From Roseiarcus sp963832305 (lineage in GTDB: Bacteria; Pseudomonadota; Alphaproteobacteria; Rhizobiales; Beijerinckiaceae), in assembly GCA_963832305.1 (NCBI GenBank), contig CAWHTU010000018.1, forward strand, positions 478,246 through 542,245: DNA of 64,000 nt, read 5' to 3'. Below, piece by piece: positions 45,103 through 54,904 of the stretch. A program made the position numbers and the translations under genes. Within the stretch, counting starts at the first letter, position 1. The number at the start of each line of letters is the position of its first letter. Under the pieces are notes generated by a model. The model was given only the letters and a program-made list of their open reading frames with translations. It was not told where the DNA came from and ran no database searches.

Positions 45103-45591
45103 ATGTTCATTGTTCGATTTTTCAATCGCTGCGGGCTTGTGGTTTTGCTGGCGCTCGCGCTTTCCGTCGCGGCTTTCGGTCCGGGCGCGTTCGCCCAGTC
45201 GGCGCCGGCATTCCGCGACGTTCACGTCGACGTTCAGCCGTTGCGCGCCAACGCCGGCGATCCGACTGCGACCTGGGTCGAGCACGATCTGACCGGCCAG
45301 TTGGCGCAAGCCCTGGCTGGGCGCATGTCGCGTGACGGCGCGCCGCTCACCGTCAGGATCGACTATCTCACGCTCGGGCCGCAGACCGGCGAAATGCTGC
45401 ACGCCGGGGCGTCTCTGGACAATATCCAGGGCGTTGCAGTGATTGGTGGCCGCGAGCTGCCGATTCGGGCTACGAGCAGCTACTACTCGACGCCGGTCGA
45501 CCAGACGATGATCGAGCGGTCAAATCGCGAGCGCGTGTCGCAGCTCACCCAAGCGCTGACGTTTTGGATCGTGCGCGGTGACTTCTTTTAA
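45103..45591 (+). CDS. Exported protein of unknown function
   Basis: A 162-residue protein with a signal peptide cleaved near GAFAQSAP. The mature part is a mixed alpha/beta sequence (FRDVHVDVQPLRANAGD, LTVRIDYLTLGP, IRATSSYYSTPVDQTM) without cysteines or metal motifs. The layout, with a long central strand and C-terminal helix, recalls small periplasmic lipoprotein-like assembly factors, but I do not recognise a family. A good ribosome site (CTGGAGG) precedes the ATG. Confidence 0.75.
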   Translation: MFIVRFFNRCGLVVLLALALSVAAFGPGAFAQSAPAFRDVHVDVQPLRANAGDPTATWVEHDLTGQLAQALAGRMSRDGAPLTVRIDYLTLGPQTGEMLHAGASLDNIQGVAVIGGRELPIRATSSYYSTPVDQTMIERSNRERVSQLTQALTFWIVRGDFF

Positions 45592-45833
45592 GAGCGTGCA
45601 GGTGATTTTTCGGCGCGCAATCTTGGCCCAAGCTGAGGCGCAAGGTTGATCGCCGACGGTCGGTGACGCGATACGCACGCAGCCGCTGGCCCTTTCGACG
45701 AAGGGTCATCCATGCTAGCGATGCTCTATTGCTGCAACGAAGGGCAGGGCCGCCCAGTGCGGACGCGGGCGGTCGCGACTTTCTTGCGCCCGCTCGATCG
45801 CCGACGCTCCAGTAGGGCGATGAAGAGGGCGGC

Positions 45834-47726
45834 GTGAGGCCAAACAGCGGCGCAGCCTATCGTTTCCGTCGGGAAGTGCGCTTCGCCAGGCCCGTGGCGG
45901 CGATTTGGCCGTTCGTCTCTGATAGCGCTCGCCTTTGGGAATTCAACGGTTTTGCGCCCTACCGGTTCGAGGAACGGGTGGATGGCGACGGCCGCGTGCG
46001 CCGCTTCGTTCGCGGCAAGCTTGGCCCTTTCCCGGCGCGCTGGGAGGAGGATTTTGGCGAATGGCAGGAGAACCATCGCCTTTTCCAGGTCCGGAACTAT
46101 CAAAACGGCCCGATGCGCCGCTGGGAGTGGGCTTGCGAGCTCATTGCCGAAGGCGAAGGCTGTCGACTGATCGTCACCGGCATGGCCGAGCCCGCCGGCC
46201 TCTTGGGCTTCGTGGCGAAGCATATCGGCGTCTTTCAGGCTGAGTTCAGCAAGGCCGTCACGGGGATCGAGAGGATCATTCGCGAGAGCGGCGGTTCCGC
46301 GCTCGTCCCGGGGTGGAGCGTCGAGAACCTGGTCGAGCCCGCCGCCCGGCAGCGACTCGATGGGCTTGGCGTCGAACTCGCGCGCGACCCTGCCTCGCAC
46401 GCCCTCGCGCCGCACCTCATCGATTACCTGCGGCATGCGCCGGGCGTCGATCTGCGCGGCATTCGTCCGATCGCGTTGGCGACGCTATGGTCTGTCCCGC
46501 CCGACCACGCGGTGGAGTTATTTCTGGCTGCGGCGCGCAAGGGTGTCGTGGCGATGGGATGGGAGCTCTTGTGCCCGCGCTGCCGCGGCGCCAAGTCCCG
46601 CGTGAGCCGACTTCAGGACCTGCCGAGGGGCGCGCATTGCTCCTCCTGCAACATCGACTACGAACGCAACTTCAGCCGCAACGTCGAACTGACTTTCCAC
46701 CCGGAGCCTTGGGTTCGTCCGCTGTCGGACGGCGAGATGTGCATGCTCGGCCAGGGCTCCGCGCGGCACATCAAGCTTCAGGGCGAGGTCGCCGCGCAGT
46801 CGGCCAAGGTGTTTGAGCTCTCCCTCCCTCCGGGCCCGTACCGTTTTCGCACTGTCGAGGCCGGCGCCGAAGCCGATCGCGACATCGGCGCTGATGGCGT
46901 CATACCGACGGTGGTTGCTCGTGGCCGCGATATTCTGCTCGAGGAAGCGAGCGGCAGAAACGCGCTCGCGATCCGCAACGAGAACGATCGGCCCCTCGTC
47001 TTCGTGGTCGAGAACCGCAATTGGGCCAGGGACGCGCTGACTGGGGAGCGCGTGATCGCCATGCCCGCTTTCCGCCGGCTCTGCCCCGAGCAATTGCTGC
47101 GTCCCGGCGACAATGCCGAGATCGGCTCGATCGCCGTCATGTTCACGGACCTAAAGGGCTCGACCGAGCTTTACGATACGCTGGGCGACGCCCCGGCCTA
47201 CAACCTCGTTCGCGACCATTTTTCTTTCCTGTCAGACCGGGTGCAGCGCAATCATGGCTTTGTCGTCAAGACCGTGGGCGATGCCGTCATGGCCGCCTTT
47301 TCCCGTCCCGATCACGCGGTCCGTGCGGCTCTTGCGATCCAAGACGATGTCGCAAGTTTCAACTCCGCCCGAGGCGGAGGCGCGAGTGCGACGCCCATCG
47401 TGTTGAAGCTCGGACTTCACGCCGGACCGTGCATCGCAGTCACGACGGGCGATGCGCTCGACTATTTCGGCGCGACCGTGAATATTGCGGCGCGCCTCGA
47501 ACATCAGTGTCGCGGCGGCGAAGTGGTCGTGTCGGAGGCCGTGGCGCGAGACGCGGAAACCGCGTCCGCGCTGGCGGATCGGATGCAGATCGAAGAAACG
47601 GCGATGTTGCGCGGGGTGAGCGCGCCGGTCCGGTATGTGCGGGTGATGGGCCGTCGCGAGGCGCTTCCGCGCCCTCTCGAGGCGGGCGAAGGGGATGTGC
47701 GCCTACTGCGCAAGCTTCCGTCATGA
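45834..47726 (+). CDS. Class III adenylate/guanylate cyclase with SRPBCC and DUF5939 zinc-ribbon regions
   Basis: A 630-residue multidomain signalling protein. Residues 1-150 are an SRPBCC/START-like ligand-binding fold (FARPVAAIWPFVSDSARLWE). The middle is DUF5939-like with a zinc ribbon, LCPRCRGAK and HCSSCNIDYERNF, and a FHA-like beta region. The C-terminus is a class III cyclase: IAVMFTDLKGSTELYDTLGD, VVKTVGDAVMAAF and FGATVNIAARLEHQC. The first metal Asp (FTD) and second (GDA) are present. It would make cAMP or cGMP in response to an unknown hydrophobic ligand. GTG at 45834 is the start. Confidence 0.87.
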   Translation: MRPNSGAAYRFRREVRFARPVAAIWPFVSDSARLWEFNGFAPYRFEERVDGDGRVRRFVRGKLGPFPARWEEDFGEWQENHRLFQVRNYQNGPMRRWEWACELIAEGEGCRLIVTGMAEPAGLLGFVAKHIGVFQAEFSKAVTGIERIIRESGGSALVPGWSVENLVEPAARQRLDGLGVELARDPASHALAPHLIDYLRHAPGVDLRGIRPIALATLWSVPPDHAVELFLAAARKGVVAMGWELLCPRCRGAKSRVSRLQDLPRGAHCSSCNIDYERNFSRNVELTFHPEPWVRPLSDGEMCMLGQGSARHIKLQGEVAAQSAKVFELSLPPGPYRFRTVEAGAEADRDIGADGVIPTVVARGRDILLEEASGRNALAIRNENDRPLVFVVENRNWARDALTGERVIAMPAFRRLCPEQLLRPGDNAEIGSIAVMFTDLKGSTELYDTLGDAPAYNLVRDHFSFLSDRVQRNHGFVVKTVGDAVMAAFSRPDHAVRAALAIQDDVASFNSARGGGASATPIVLKLGLHAGPCIAVTTGDALDYFGATVNIAARLEHQCRGGEVVVSEAVARDAETASALADRMQIEETAMLRGVSAPVRYVRVMGRREALPRPLEAGEGDVRLLRKLPS

Positions 47727-47813
47727 ATGAATTGCAGAGCAAGGTCCGGAGTTCGGCGGCGCACGGATCGGCGTAGGGCAGGGGGAGCTTGAAGCGAACC
47801 CCGGAGCCACCTT

Positions 47814-48905
47814 ATGTCTATGTCCGTGATCGAGACGAACAGACTCGGCGCCGCGAGCGCCGCGGCCCGAGCCAATGATGAGCGTTGGCAGGCGGTCACG
47901 CGCCGCGACGCGGCCTTCGACGGGAAATTCTTTTTCGCCGTCCGCACCACCGGCGTCTATTGCCGGCCGAGCTGCGCTTCGCGGGCGGCGAAGCGGGAGA
48001 ATGTGTCGTTCTACGCCACGGCGGAGGCGGCGGAGCGGGCGGGGTATCGCGCCTGCAAGCGCTGCCGCCCGGATAAGCTCGGCGCGCCCGATCCGGGGGT
48101 CGAGGCGGTGCGGAAGGCGTGCGAAAGGATCGCGGCGGCGGAAGAGGCGCCTAAGCTCGCCGACCTCGCGGCGAGGGCGGGCATGAGCCCGTTCCATTTC
48201 CATCGCCTGTTCAAGAAGGTGACTGGCGTGACACCGAAGGCGTATGCCGCGCAGATGCAGGCGCGCCGCGCGGCCGACGGGCTGCGCACAGCGGACACTG
48301 TCACCGAGGCGATCTACGGCGCCGGGTTCAACTCATCGAGCCGCTTCTACGAAAGTGCGGCGGCGCGTCTCGGCATGACGCCGACCGCGGTGAGGCGCGG
48401 CGGAGAAGGGGTCGCGATCCGGTTTGCGATCGGCCAGGGCTCGCTCGGCGCGGTGCTGGTGGCCGCGACCGAAAAGGGCGTGTGCGCGATCACGCTCGGC
48501 GACGATCCTGAGGTTTTGGCGCGCGAACTTCAAGACCGCTTTCCGCGCGCCGAACTCGTCGGCGGCGATCTCGGGTTCGAGCGCATGGTTGCGCGAGTGG
48601 TCGGCCTGATCGAGGCGCCGGGCCAGCGTCTGGACCTTCCGCTCGACATCCGCGGGACTGCGTTCCAGGAGCGCGTCTGGCAGGCGCTCCGCGCCATTCC
48701 TCCGGGAAAGACGGCGACCTACGCCGAGATCGCCAAGGCCGTCGGGCAGCCCAAGGCCGTGCGCGCGGTCGCTCAGGCCTGCGCCGCCAATCCGCTGGCG
48801 GTCGCGATCCCCTGCCACCGGGTGGTGCGGACGGACGGCGACCTGTCCGGCTATCGCTGGGGCGTCGAACGCAAGCGCGAGTTGCTCGATCGTGAGGCCG
48901 CCTGA
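47814..48905 (+). CDS. ada: Ada: methyl-phosphotriester and O6-methylguanine DNA repair protein and regulator
   Basis: A 363-residue suicide repair protein. The N-terminal zinc domain reads FAVRTTGVYCRPSCASR with ACKRCRPD, whose first cysteine takes methyl from phosphotriesters. An AraC-type helix-turn-helix follows (MSPFHFHRLFKKVTGVTP), and the C-terminal methyltransferase has AIPCHRVVRTDGDLSGYRWG with its acceptor cysteine. Methylated Ada is known to activate its own operon. The stop overlaps the 2OG oxygenase start, which suggests an adaptive-response operon. Confidence 0.95.
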   Translation: MSMSVIETNRLGAASAAARANDERWQAVTRRDAAFDGKFFFAVRTTGVYCRPSCASRAAKRENVSFYATAEAAERAGYRACKRCRPDKLGAPDPGVEAVRKACERIAAAEEAPKLADLAARAGMSPFHFHRLFKKVTGVTPKAYAAQMQARRAADGLRTADTVTEAIYGAGFNSSSRFYESAAARLGMTPTAVRRGGEGVAIRFAIGQGSLGAVLVAATEKGVCAITLGDDPEVLARELQDRFPRAELVGGDLGFERMVARVVGLIEAPGQRLDLPLDIRGTAFQERVWQALRAIPPGKTATYAEIAKAVGQPKAVRAVAQACAANPLAVAIPCHRVVRTDGDLSGYRWGVERKRELLDREAA

Positions 48906-49724
48906 TGAAGGTCGATGGACGAGCCCTCACCCCAACCCTCTCCCCGAGGGAGAGGGGGCGCGGCGGCGCCGATCCCTTCTCCCTCAGGGAGAAGGTGGCC
49001 AGCGATAGCTGGCCGGATGAGGGTGCGGCCGCGATCGACGCCCTCGACTGGCCTGCGATCGAGGCGCGAACTCGACGCTTACGGCTGCGCAGTCGCGCCA
49101 AAACTGCTGACGGCTGAGGACTGTCGCGCGCTCGCGGCGCTCTATCCGGACGACGCACGGTTCCGCTCCCGCATCGTGATGGCGAAACACGGCTTCGGCC
49201 GGGGCGAGTACAAATATTTCGCCGACCCGCTGCCGGAGCTTGTCGTTGCGCTCCGTCGCCGCTTCTATCGACGTCTCGCGCCGGTCGCCGACCGCTGGAA
49301 CGCGGCGATGGGCATCGGCGTGCGCTACCCCGCCGAGCACGAGGCATTCCGCGCCCGTTGCCGCGAGGCGGGTCAGACGCGGCCGACGCCGCTTCTGCTG
49401 CGCTATGGGCCGGGCGACTACAATTGCCTCCACCAGGACGTCTACGGCGAGCATCTGTTTCCGCTCCAGGTCGCGATCCTGCTTTCCGAGCCCGGGCGCG
49501 ACTTCGCAGGCGGCGAGTTCGTGCTGACCGAGCAGCGGCCCCGGATGCAGTCGCGGGCGGAGGTGGTGGGCTTGAGCCAGGGCGACGGCGTCATCTTCGC
49601 CGTGCGCGAGCGGCCGGCGCAGGGGGCGCGCGGCGCCTATCGCGTCAACATGCGGCACGGGGTGAGCCGCCTGCGAAGCGGCGAGCGGTTCACGCTCGGG
49701 ATCATCTTCCACGACGCCCTGTAG
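48905..49724 (+). CDS. 2-oxoglutarate/Fe(II) oxygenase linked to ada, with an inserted repeat and a frameshift
   Basis: The ATG at 48905 overlaps the ada stop. The first frame reads MKVDGRALTPTLSPRERG, then repeat-derived sequence, then AAAIDALDWPAIEA, a natural start for this family. At 49061-49070 homology moves one frame to ELDAYGCAVAPKLL and continues to the end. The iron-binding HQD is in CLHQDVYGEH, and GEFVLTEQRPRMQSRAEVV and FTLGIIFHDAL complete the double-stranded beta helix. AlkB-like repair is a tempting role beside ada but the family is distinct from AlkB. As written it needs one base removed to be intact. Confidence 0.78.
48923..49023. repeat. REP-like composite palindromic repeat of about 100 bases
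   Basis: The element has three hairpins in a row: CCCTCTCCCCGAGGGAGAGG, CCTTCTCCCTCAGGGAGAAGG shortened by one at each end, and TGGCCAGCGATAGCTGGCC. Its ends are inverted too (CCCTCACCC and GGATGAGGG). It is placed at the 5' end of the 2OG oxygenase gene. Elements of this shape are dispersed in many proteobacterial genomes and encode the tell-tale peptide LTPTLSPRE. Confidence 0.85.
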
Positions 49725-49842
49725 GGCGGGGTCGCCGACCCCGCCTGGCCGGGTCAACAACCAGCCCCCACAAGGCGCGTTGCGGTGGGGCGCAGGGCGG
49801 CCTATCTACGGCGGCGAAAGTCTTGAACCCTGGGGTCCCGTC

Positions 49843-50649
<807 letters not shown>

Positions 50650-50746
50650 GCCGTTTCCGCCGAGGGAGGCCCGAAAGGCGGCGGCCGTCCATCTGACGTC
50701 CCCCTTATGGCTGTTGGATGAATCCGGAGGGCCGTAACCGCGAATC

Positions 50747-51718
50747 TTAAGAGTGTTGGGAGCGCCACTGGTCGAGCGCAGACGCGGTCCGGACGCAACC
50801 CACGCAACAATTGTCACTGCAGGGTTTCTCGGAATAGAAATGTTGCCGAAGATCCTCCAAGGCGTACGCGGACAGCCTCTTTCCAAATGCCATGCGGGTC
50901 TGCGCGCACCACCGCACCATTCCGAACTCATCGATGTAGAGGTACCGTGCCCCCGCTCGACAACGGAATGGAGCTTCGCCATTCTGGATCAGGCGCTCGC
51001 GGTAGCCGTGCGCTTCCTCGGTCACTCGGTGTCCAAACAGTCGTTTGACCTCCGCGTAGACGGCGAGCTCCTCGGACGACAATCCCATCTGGCCCTGTTC
51101 ATTGTGGAGGACCAGAAGACGTGGTGTGAACCCGCGCGACTTCGCAAACTCGACGACGTCCAGAACTTCCTCGCGAGGCGCAGCCCCAATGACGGCGCTG
51201 ACGACCACGTCGAATTGTGCACGTTCAGCCAGTATGTCGAGCTTCCGTCTCAGCACGTTAAGGACCTTGCGGGTTGTCGCGTTCCGCTTCACGCCATCGA
51301 TGCTCAGACTCATATCGGTCATGCCACTATTGTTGAGTCCGTCAACAATCTCCTTGGTGAGAAGGAGGCCATTCGTCGTCATCATCCGGCGATGGAACCC
51401 CAAGACGCGCATGGCGGAGAAGATTCTGAGGAGATCGGGATGCAGGGTTGGCTCGCCACCCATCAGGGAGACGGCCCAGGTGCGAAGGTCGCGGAGCAGC
51501 TCGAGCCGCTGCCGCAGGACGTCAAAGGGAACGGGCTCAGAGGTTTTGTCGTATTCTGTACAATAGCCGCAGCTAAGATTGCATCGCCGGGTGACGATCA
51601 CCTGCGCCAAGAACGGTCCATAGCGGAGCCAATCCAGCCAGGAAATAAGTCGGCGGCTCGTTCCGGGTGCGATGCTGGCCAACTGGGGCGCCGCGAGATC
51701 CAGACCTTCGAGGCTCAT
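50747..51718 (-). CDS. Radical SAM enzyme with C-terminal cysteine-rich (SPASM-like) region, gene B
   Basis: A 323-residue radical SAM protein. The cluster motif is VTRRCNLSCGYCTEYDK, then SLMGGEPTLHPDLLRIF and SLSIDGVKRNATTRK. The C-terminal part has CRAGARYLYIDEFGMVRWCA and a cysteine group CSDNCCVGCVRT that may bind an auxiliary cluster. The start at 51718 overlaps the stop of the upstream radical SAM gene (ATGA). The longer frame to 51973 is a shadow. By eye, the DNA is less GC-rich than its neighbours. The substrate is unknown. Confidence 0.85.
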   Translation of the reverse strand: MSLEGLDLAAPQLASIAPGTSRRLISWLDWLRYGPFLAQVIVTRRCNLSCGYCTEYDKTSEPVPFDVLRQRLELLRDLRTWAVSLMGGEPTLHPDLLRIFSAMRVLGFHRRMMTTNGLLLTKEIVDGLNNSGMTDMSLSIDGVKRNATTRKVLNVLRRKLDILAERAQFDVVVSAVIGAAPREEVLDVVEFAKSRGFTPRLLVLHNEQGQMGLSSEELAVYAEVKRLFGHRVTEEAHGYRERLIQNGEAPFRCRAGARYLYIDEFGMVRWCAQTRMAFGKRLSAYALEDLRQHFYSEKPCSDNCCVGCVRTASALDQWRSQHS

Positions 51719-52713
51719 GCAGCACCGCTGGATTGACGCTGCGAGCGTTCGAACGGCGGGAGCATGCGATCGACGCGCATCCCCCAGGCATAATTTCCCT
51801 CGACCAAGCGCGCGCACCAGCATTGGCCACAGCCCGTTCGGGACAGATTGGCGAATGCCGTCGCCGCCCCGAGCCGTGTGACGCTGTTGGATCGGTCGCT
51901 CCGGTTGAGCTGGGGACAGGAAAAGAGGACGCCTTCGGGGTCCATGGTCGCCTGCACCCAGCCGGCCGAACACGGGGGTCGCGTGTCCTCCGGGAAGCGC
52001 CGGAAATGCCTGAGGCTGGACCAGCCGTTGCCGACCACCTTGCTCCGCCGTTTTATCCGCTCAATCCGAGCGAACGCGGCGCGAATGGACTCGACATCCA
52101 GCTGCCAGGACGATCCATCGCGATCGACGTCAAGAAATAAACTGTTCAGCGCTGGCTGAAAGACCACCGGGATACTGACGGCGGATGCGATGTCGATCAG
52201 CGGCTCGATCGTGTGAGCATTGTGCTGGCCCACCGTGCAGGTGAACTCCACCTTCACACCAGCATCTCGCGCAGCGGTGGCGCCGGCGAGGGCTTTCTCA
52301 AAGCTCCCCGCTCCCCGCATCGCATCGTGACTATCAGGGGGGCCGTCGAGGCTAATCTTCAGCTGAGACAGCTTTCGAATCGTGTGAAGTTTCTTTGGTA
52401 CGAGAATACCGTTGCTGTTCAGCGATACGGTGACCCCTCGTTGCGCGAGCCAGTCGACGATCTCATCGATGTGCCGATGGGTCAGGGGATCACCGCCGTC
52501 AAGGTGGGTGTGGAGCATTCCGAGCGTGCGGAACTCGTCCAGCGCCGAAAAGATCTCCTCCTGTGTCAACTCATGGCGCATGGGCGTATGGCGGTCGCAA
52601 TAACCGCAGGATAGATTGCAGAGCCATGTGACTTCGTAGGTCAGGGACAGCGGAAAGGGCCTGACACCCGCCCGGGCGATGGCTCCTCGCAGGACCATCT
52701 GTGGCGTCACCAT
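51715..52713 (-). CDS. Radical SAM enzyme with C-terminal cysteine-rich (SPASM-like) region, gene A
   Basis: A 332-residue radical SAM protein with VTWLCNLSCGYCDRHTPM, HLDGGDPLTHRHIDEIVDW, LNSNGILVPKK and ISLDGPPDSHDAMRG, the last a substrate-loop feature of MoaA/PqqE-like enzymes. Its C-terminus has CSAGWVQATMDPEGVLFSCP and CGQCWCARL. It is related to, but clearly different from, the enzyme encoded by the next gene. ATG at 52713 follows TTGAGGAG. The two genes are translationally coupled, so the enzymes probably act on one substrate or in succession. Confidence 0.85.
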   Translation of the reverse strand: MVTPQMVLRGAIARAGVRPFPLSLTYEVTWLCNLSCGYCDRHTPMRHELTQEEIFSALDEFRTLGMLHTHLDGGDPLTHRHIDEIVDWLAQRGVTVSLNSNGILVPKKLHTIRKLSQLKISLDGPPDSHDAMRGAGSFEKALAGATAARDAGVKVEFTCTVGQHNAHTIEPLIDIASAVSIPVVFQPALNSLFLDVDRDGSSWQLDVESIRAAFARIERIKRRSKVVGNGWSSLRHFRRFPEDTRPPCSAGWVQATMDPEGVLFSCPQLNRSDRSNSVTRLGAATAFANLSRTGCGQCWCARLVEGNYAWGMRVDRMLPPFERSQRQSSGAA

Positions 52714-52868
52714 GCCCCACTCCTCAACGAGATTGAACCGACATCCGCCTGATTGCTGCTGGTAAAGATCCGGCCAATAACCGCATCACGCTCTTTGCAA
52801 GACCCTCTTGGCAAGCTCGAATTCGTCCGATTGAGGGCGTCGATGAGGGCCGGCGTTGGGCGCGCCAT
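52707..52868 (-). CDS. Possible 53-residue ORF directly upstream of the radical SAM pair
   Basis: An ATG at 52868 opens a 53-codon frame whose stop overlaps the radical SAM gene A start by seven bases. It encodes a small protein with one cysteine and a Ser/Gly-rich C-terminal half (SSNQADVGSISLRSGAW). Position is that expected of a peptide precursor, but the residues show no recognised leader, and other frames here also read protein-like (SDEFELAKRVLQRA), so this may be decayed coding sequence. A 22-residue frame just upstream (52879-52947) ends RLGFNPGAC. Confidence 0.25.
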   Translation of the reverse strand: MARPTPALIDALNRTNSSLPRGSCKERDAVIGRIFTSSNQADVGSISLRSGAW

Positions 52869-53056
52869 CCGTTCGTGATTAGCATGCGCCGGGGTTGAAA
52901 CCCAGCCTCTTCATCTCAGCCACGAGGTCAGGCAGGCGCGGGCACATCGCGGGCTCAGCCGCTCATCCAAGATAATGGCCGAGAAGCCAACGCAGTCAGG
53001 GTCAATGAGGAGATGAAGAGATCCGCGGTTACGGCGCGCTCGCCGAGCCACACCCC

Positions 53057-54269
53057 TCAACCTGGCGGCCAGACGGGGGCGAATCGCGGCACGAGATGGA
53101 GGTCCTTGCCTTCCCATGGGTGGGCGAGCGCGACGTCTTCGTTGAGCTCGACGCCGAGGCCCGGCTCTTCGGGCGGAATCACCCAGCCGTCCTCCCAGCG
53201 GATCGGCTTCTTGAGGATTTGGGCGTGGAAGCCGTCCCAGCGCTCGATGCTCTCGAGGATGAGGAAATTCGGGCTGCACGCGGCAAGCTGGATGTTGGCC
53301 GCGCCGACGACCGGCCCGCAATAGAGATGGGGCGCGATCTGAGCGTAATGCGCTTCCGCCATCGCGGCGATCTTCTTTCCTTCCAGGATGCCGCCGACGC
53401 GCCCGAGGTTCATCTGCAGGATCGAGGCGGCGCCGGTTTCGAGCACCCGGGCGAATTCGTACTTCGTCGTCAGCCGCTCGCCGGTCGCGATCGGCATGCG
53501 GCACTGGGCGGCGACCCTGGCCATCTCCTCGGGCGCCTCGGGCGGAGTCGGCTCCTCGAACCATAGCGGTTCGTAAGGCTCGATCCGCCGCGCCATCCTG
53601 AGCGCGCCCGAGACGGTGAACTGGCCGTGCGTCCCGAACAAAAGATCGCATTTTGTCCCGACCGCCTCACGCAAAGTCTTGCAGAAGGCTTCGCAGAGCT
53701 CGAGCCGCTCGAGGCTCGGCTGGCGCGGATCGAAGGTCGAATAGGGGCCGGCCGGATCGAACTTCACCGCGGTGAAGCCTTGCGCCATGTATTTGAGCGC
53801 CCGTTTCGCCGCGGCGTGCGGATTCGAATAGACCGGGCTGTCGGAATAGGCGTGCGAGCCGGGTTCGTCGGGATAGAGATAGGTGTAGCTGCGCAGCCGC
53901 TCGTGGACCTTGCCGCCCAGAAGCGCGTAGACCGGCTTCTCCACCGCCTTGCCGACAATGTCCCAAAGCGCCATCTCGATGCCGGAAAGGACGCCCATCA
54001 GGGAAATGTCGGGCCGGCCCGAGTAGCCGCGGCCGTAGACGTTCCGCCACAGGAATTCGATGCGGAACGGATCGGCGCCCTCGACATGACGCTCGAACAC
54101 GTCCTCGATCATGGCCACGATCGCCTTCGGCGCGAAGCTCGCCGCGTAGACCTCGCCGACACCCTCGATTCCGCTATCGGTCCTGAGCTTGAGGAAACAG
54201 GAAATAGCGTCCGCCGAAGGCGGGCGGCGGATTGCCGACGACGAAGGTCTTGAGCTCGGCGATTTTCAT
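53057..54269 (-). CDS. Mandelate racemase / muconate lactonizing enzyme family dehydratase, with a frameshift
   Basis: An enolase-superfamily enzyme of about 404 residues. The ATG at 54269 starts MKIAELKTFVVGNPPP and GGRYFLF. At 54191-54200 one extra base in a TTT run ends that frame; the next frame gives LKLRTDSGIEGVGEVYAASF and goes on to the end. The barrel has FTAVKFDPAGPYS, LLFGTHGQF, LWFEEPTPPEAPEE, IATGERLTTKYEF and PHLYCGPV, the acid and His residues of galactonate- or mannonate-type dehydratases. It may act in sugar-acid breakdown. Without the correction the first in-frame ATG is at 54118 and the capping domain is lost. Confidence 0.85.
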
Positions 54270-54396
54270 GGGCTGATTGACGGCCGAGAGAGGGAGATTG
54301 GACGAGACTTCGTATTTTTGGCGTACGCGCGCCGCGTCCGATGTGGTAACGCGCCGCGAGCTTTCATCCAAGCCTCCGCCAAGCGCTGAGGAGTCC

Positions 54397-54897
54397 ATGA
54401 TCGCCGAATTGATCGCCCTCGTGCTGCGCAATGCGCCGGTGTTCCTCTTTATCGCCGCCCTGGCGATGGCGGCGGCGACCGGAGGAAGCGGCCCCGCCGC
54501 AGACCGCTTCCTGGCGTGGATCCTGTTGCTGCCAGTTGGCGTCACGGGCCTGTGGGCGGCGGTCTTTCATCTCTTCTTTCCCGCCATCGCCGCGGCGGAC
54601 ATCGGCTGGGAGGTCAGCCCGTTCCAGTTCGAGGTCGGCATGGCGGACCTCGCGATCGGCGCGACGGCCTGCCTCAGCTTCTGGCGCAATCTCGACTTCA
54701 AGGCCGCGGCGGTCTTGGTCAGTTCGATCTTTCTTCTCGGCGACGCGGTCGGCCACGTGAACCAAATGCTGGTCGCGGGCAACTTCGCTCCGGGCAATGC
54801 GGGCGTTCCCTTCTATAGCGACGTCGCTTTGCCCGTCCTCATGATCGTTCTCCTGATCATTGCGCAACGTTCGCGGGCGGCGTCGCGAATGTCCTGA
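54397..54897 (+). CDS. DUF6790-type integral membrane protein
   Basis: A 166-residue membrane protein with four hydrophobic segments. It contains RFLAWILLLPVGVTGLWAAV, DIGWEVSPFQFEVGMADLAI and LLGDAVGHVNQMLVAGNFAP, a combination I associate with DUF6790. The conserved His and polar residues between helices may bind a ligand, but the function is unknown. It is divergent from the mandelate-racemase-family gene and convergent with the alcohol dehydrogenase. Confidence 0.75.
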   Translation: MIAELIALVLRNAPVFLFIAALAMAAATGGSGPAADRFLAWILLLPVGVTGLWAAVFHLFFPAIAAADIGWEVSPFQFEVGMADLAIGATACLSFWRNLDFKAAAVLVSSIFLLGDAVGHVNQMLVAGNFAPGNAGVPFYSDVALPVLMIVLLIIAQRSRAASRMS

Positions 54898-54904
54898 ACG
54901 CCGC

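Noticed and set aside
51102..51736. Plus-strand open frames across the radical SAM genes
   Set aside because: Antisense to two clear radical SAM genes with intact cluster motifs.
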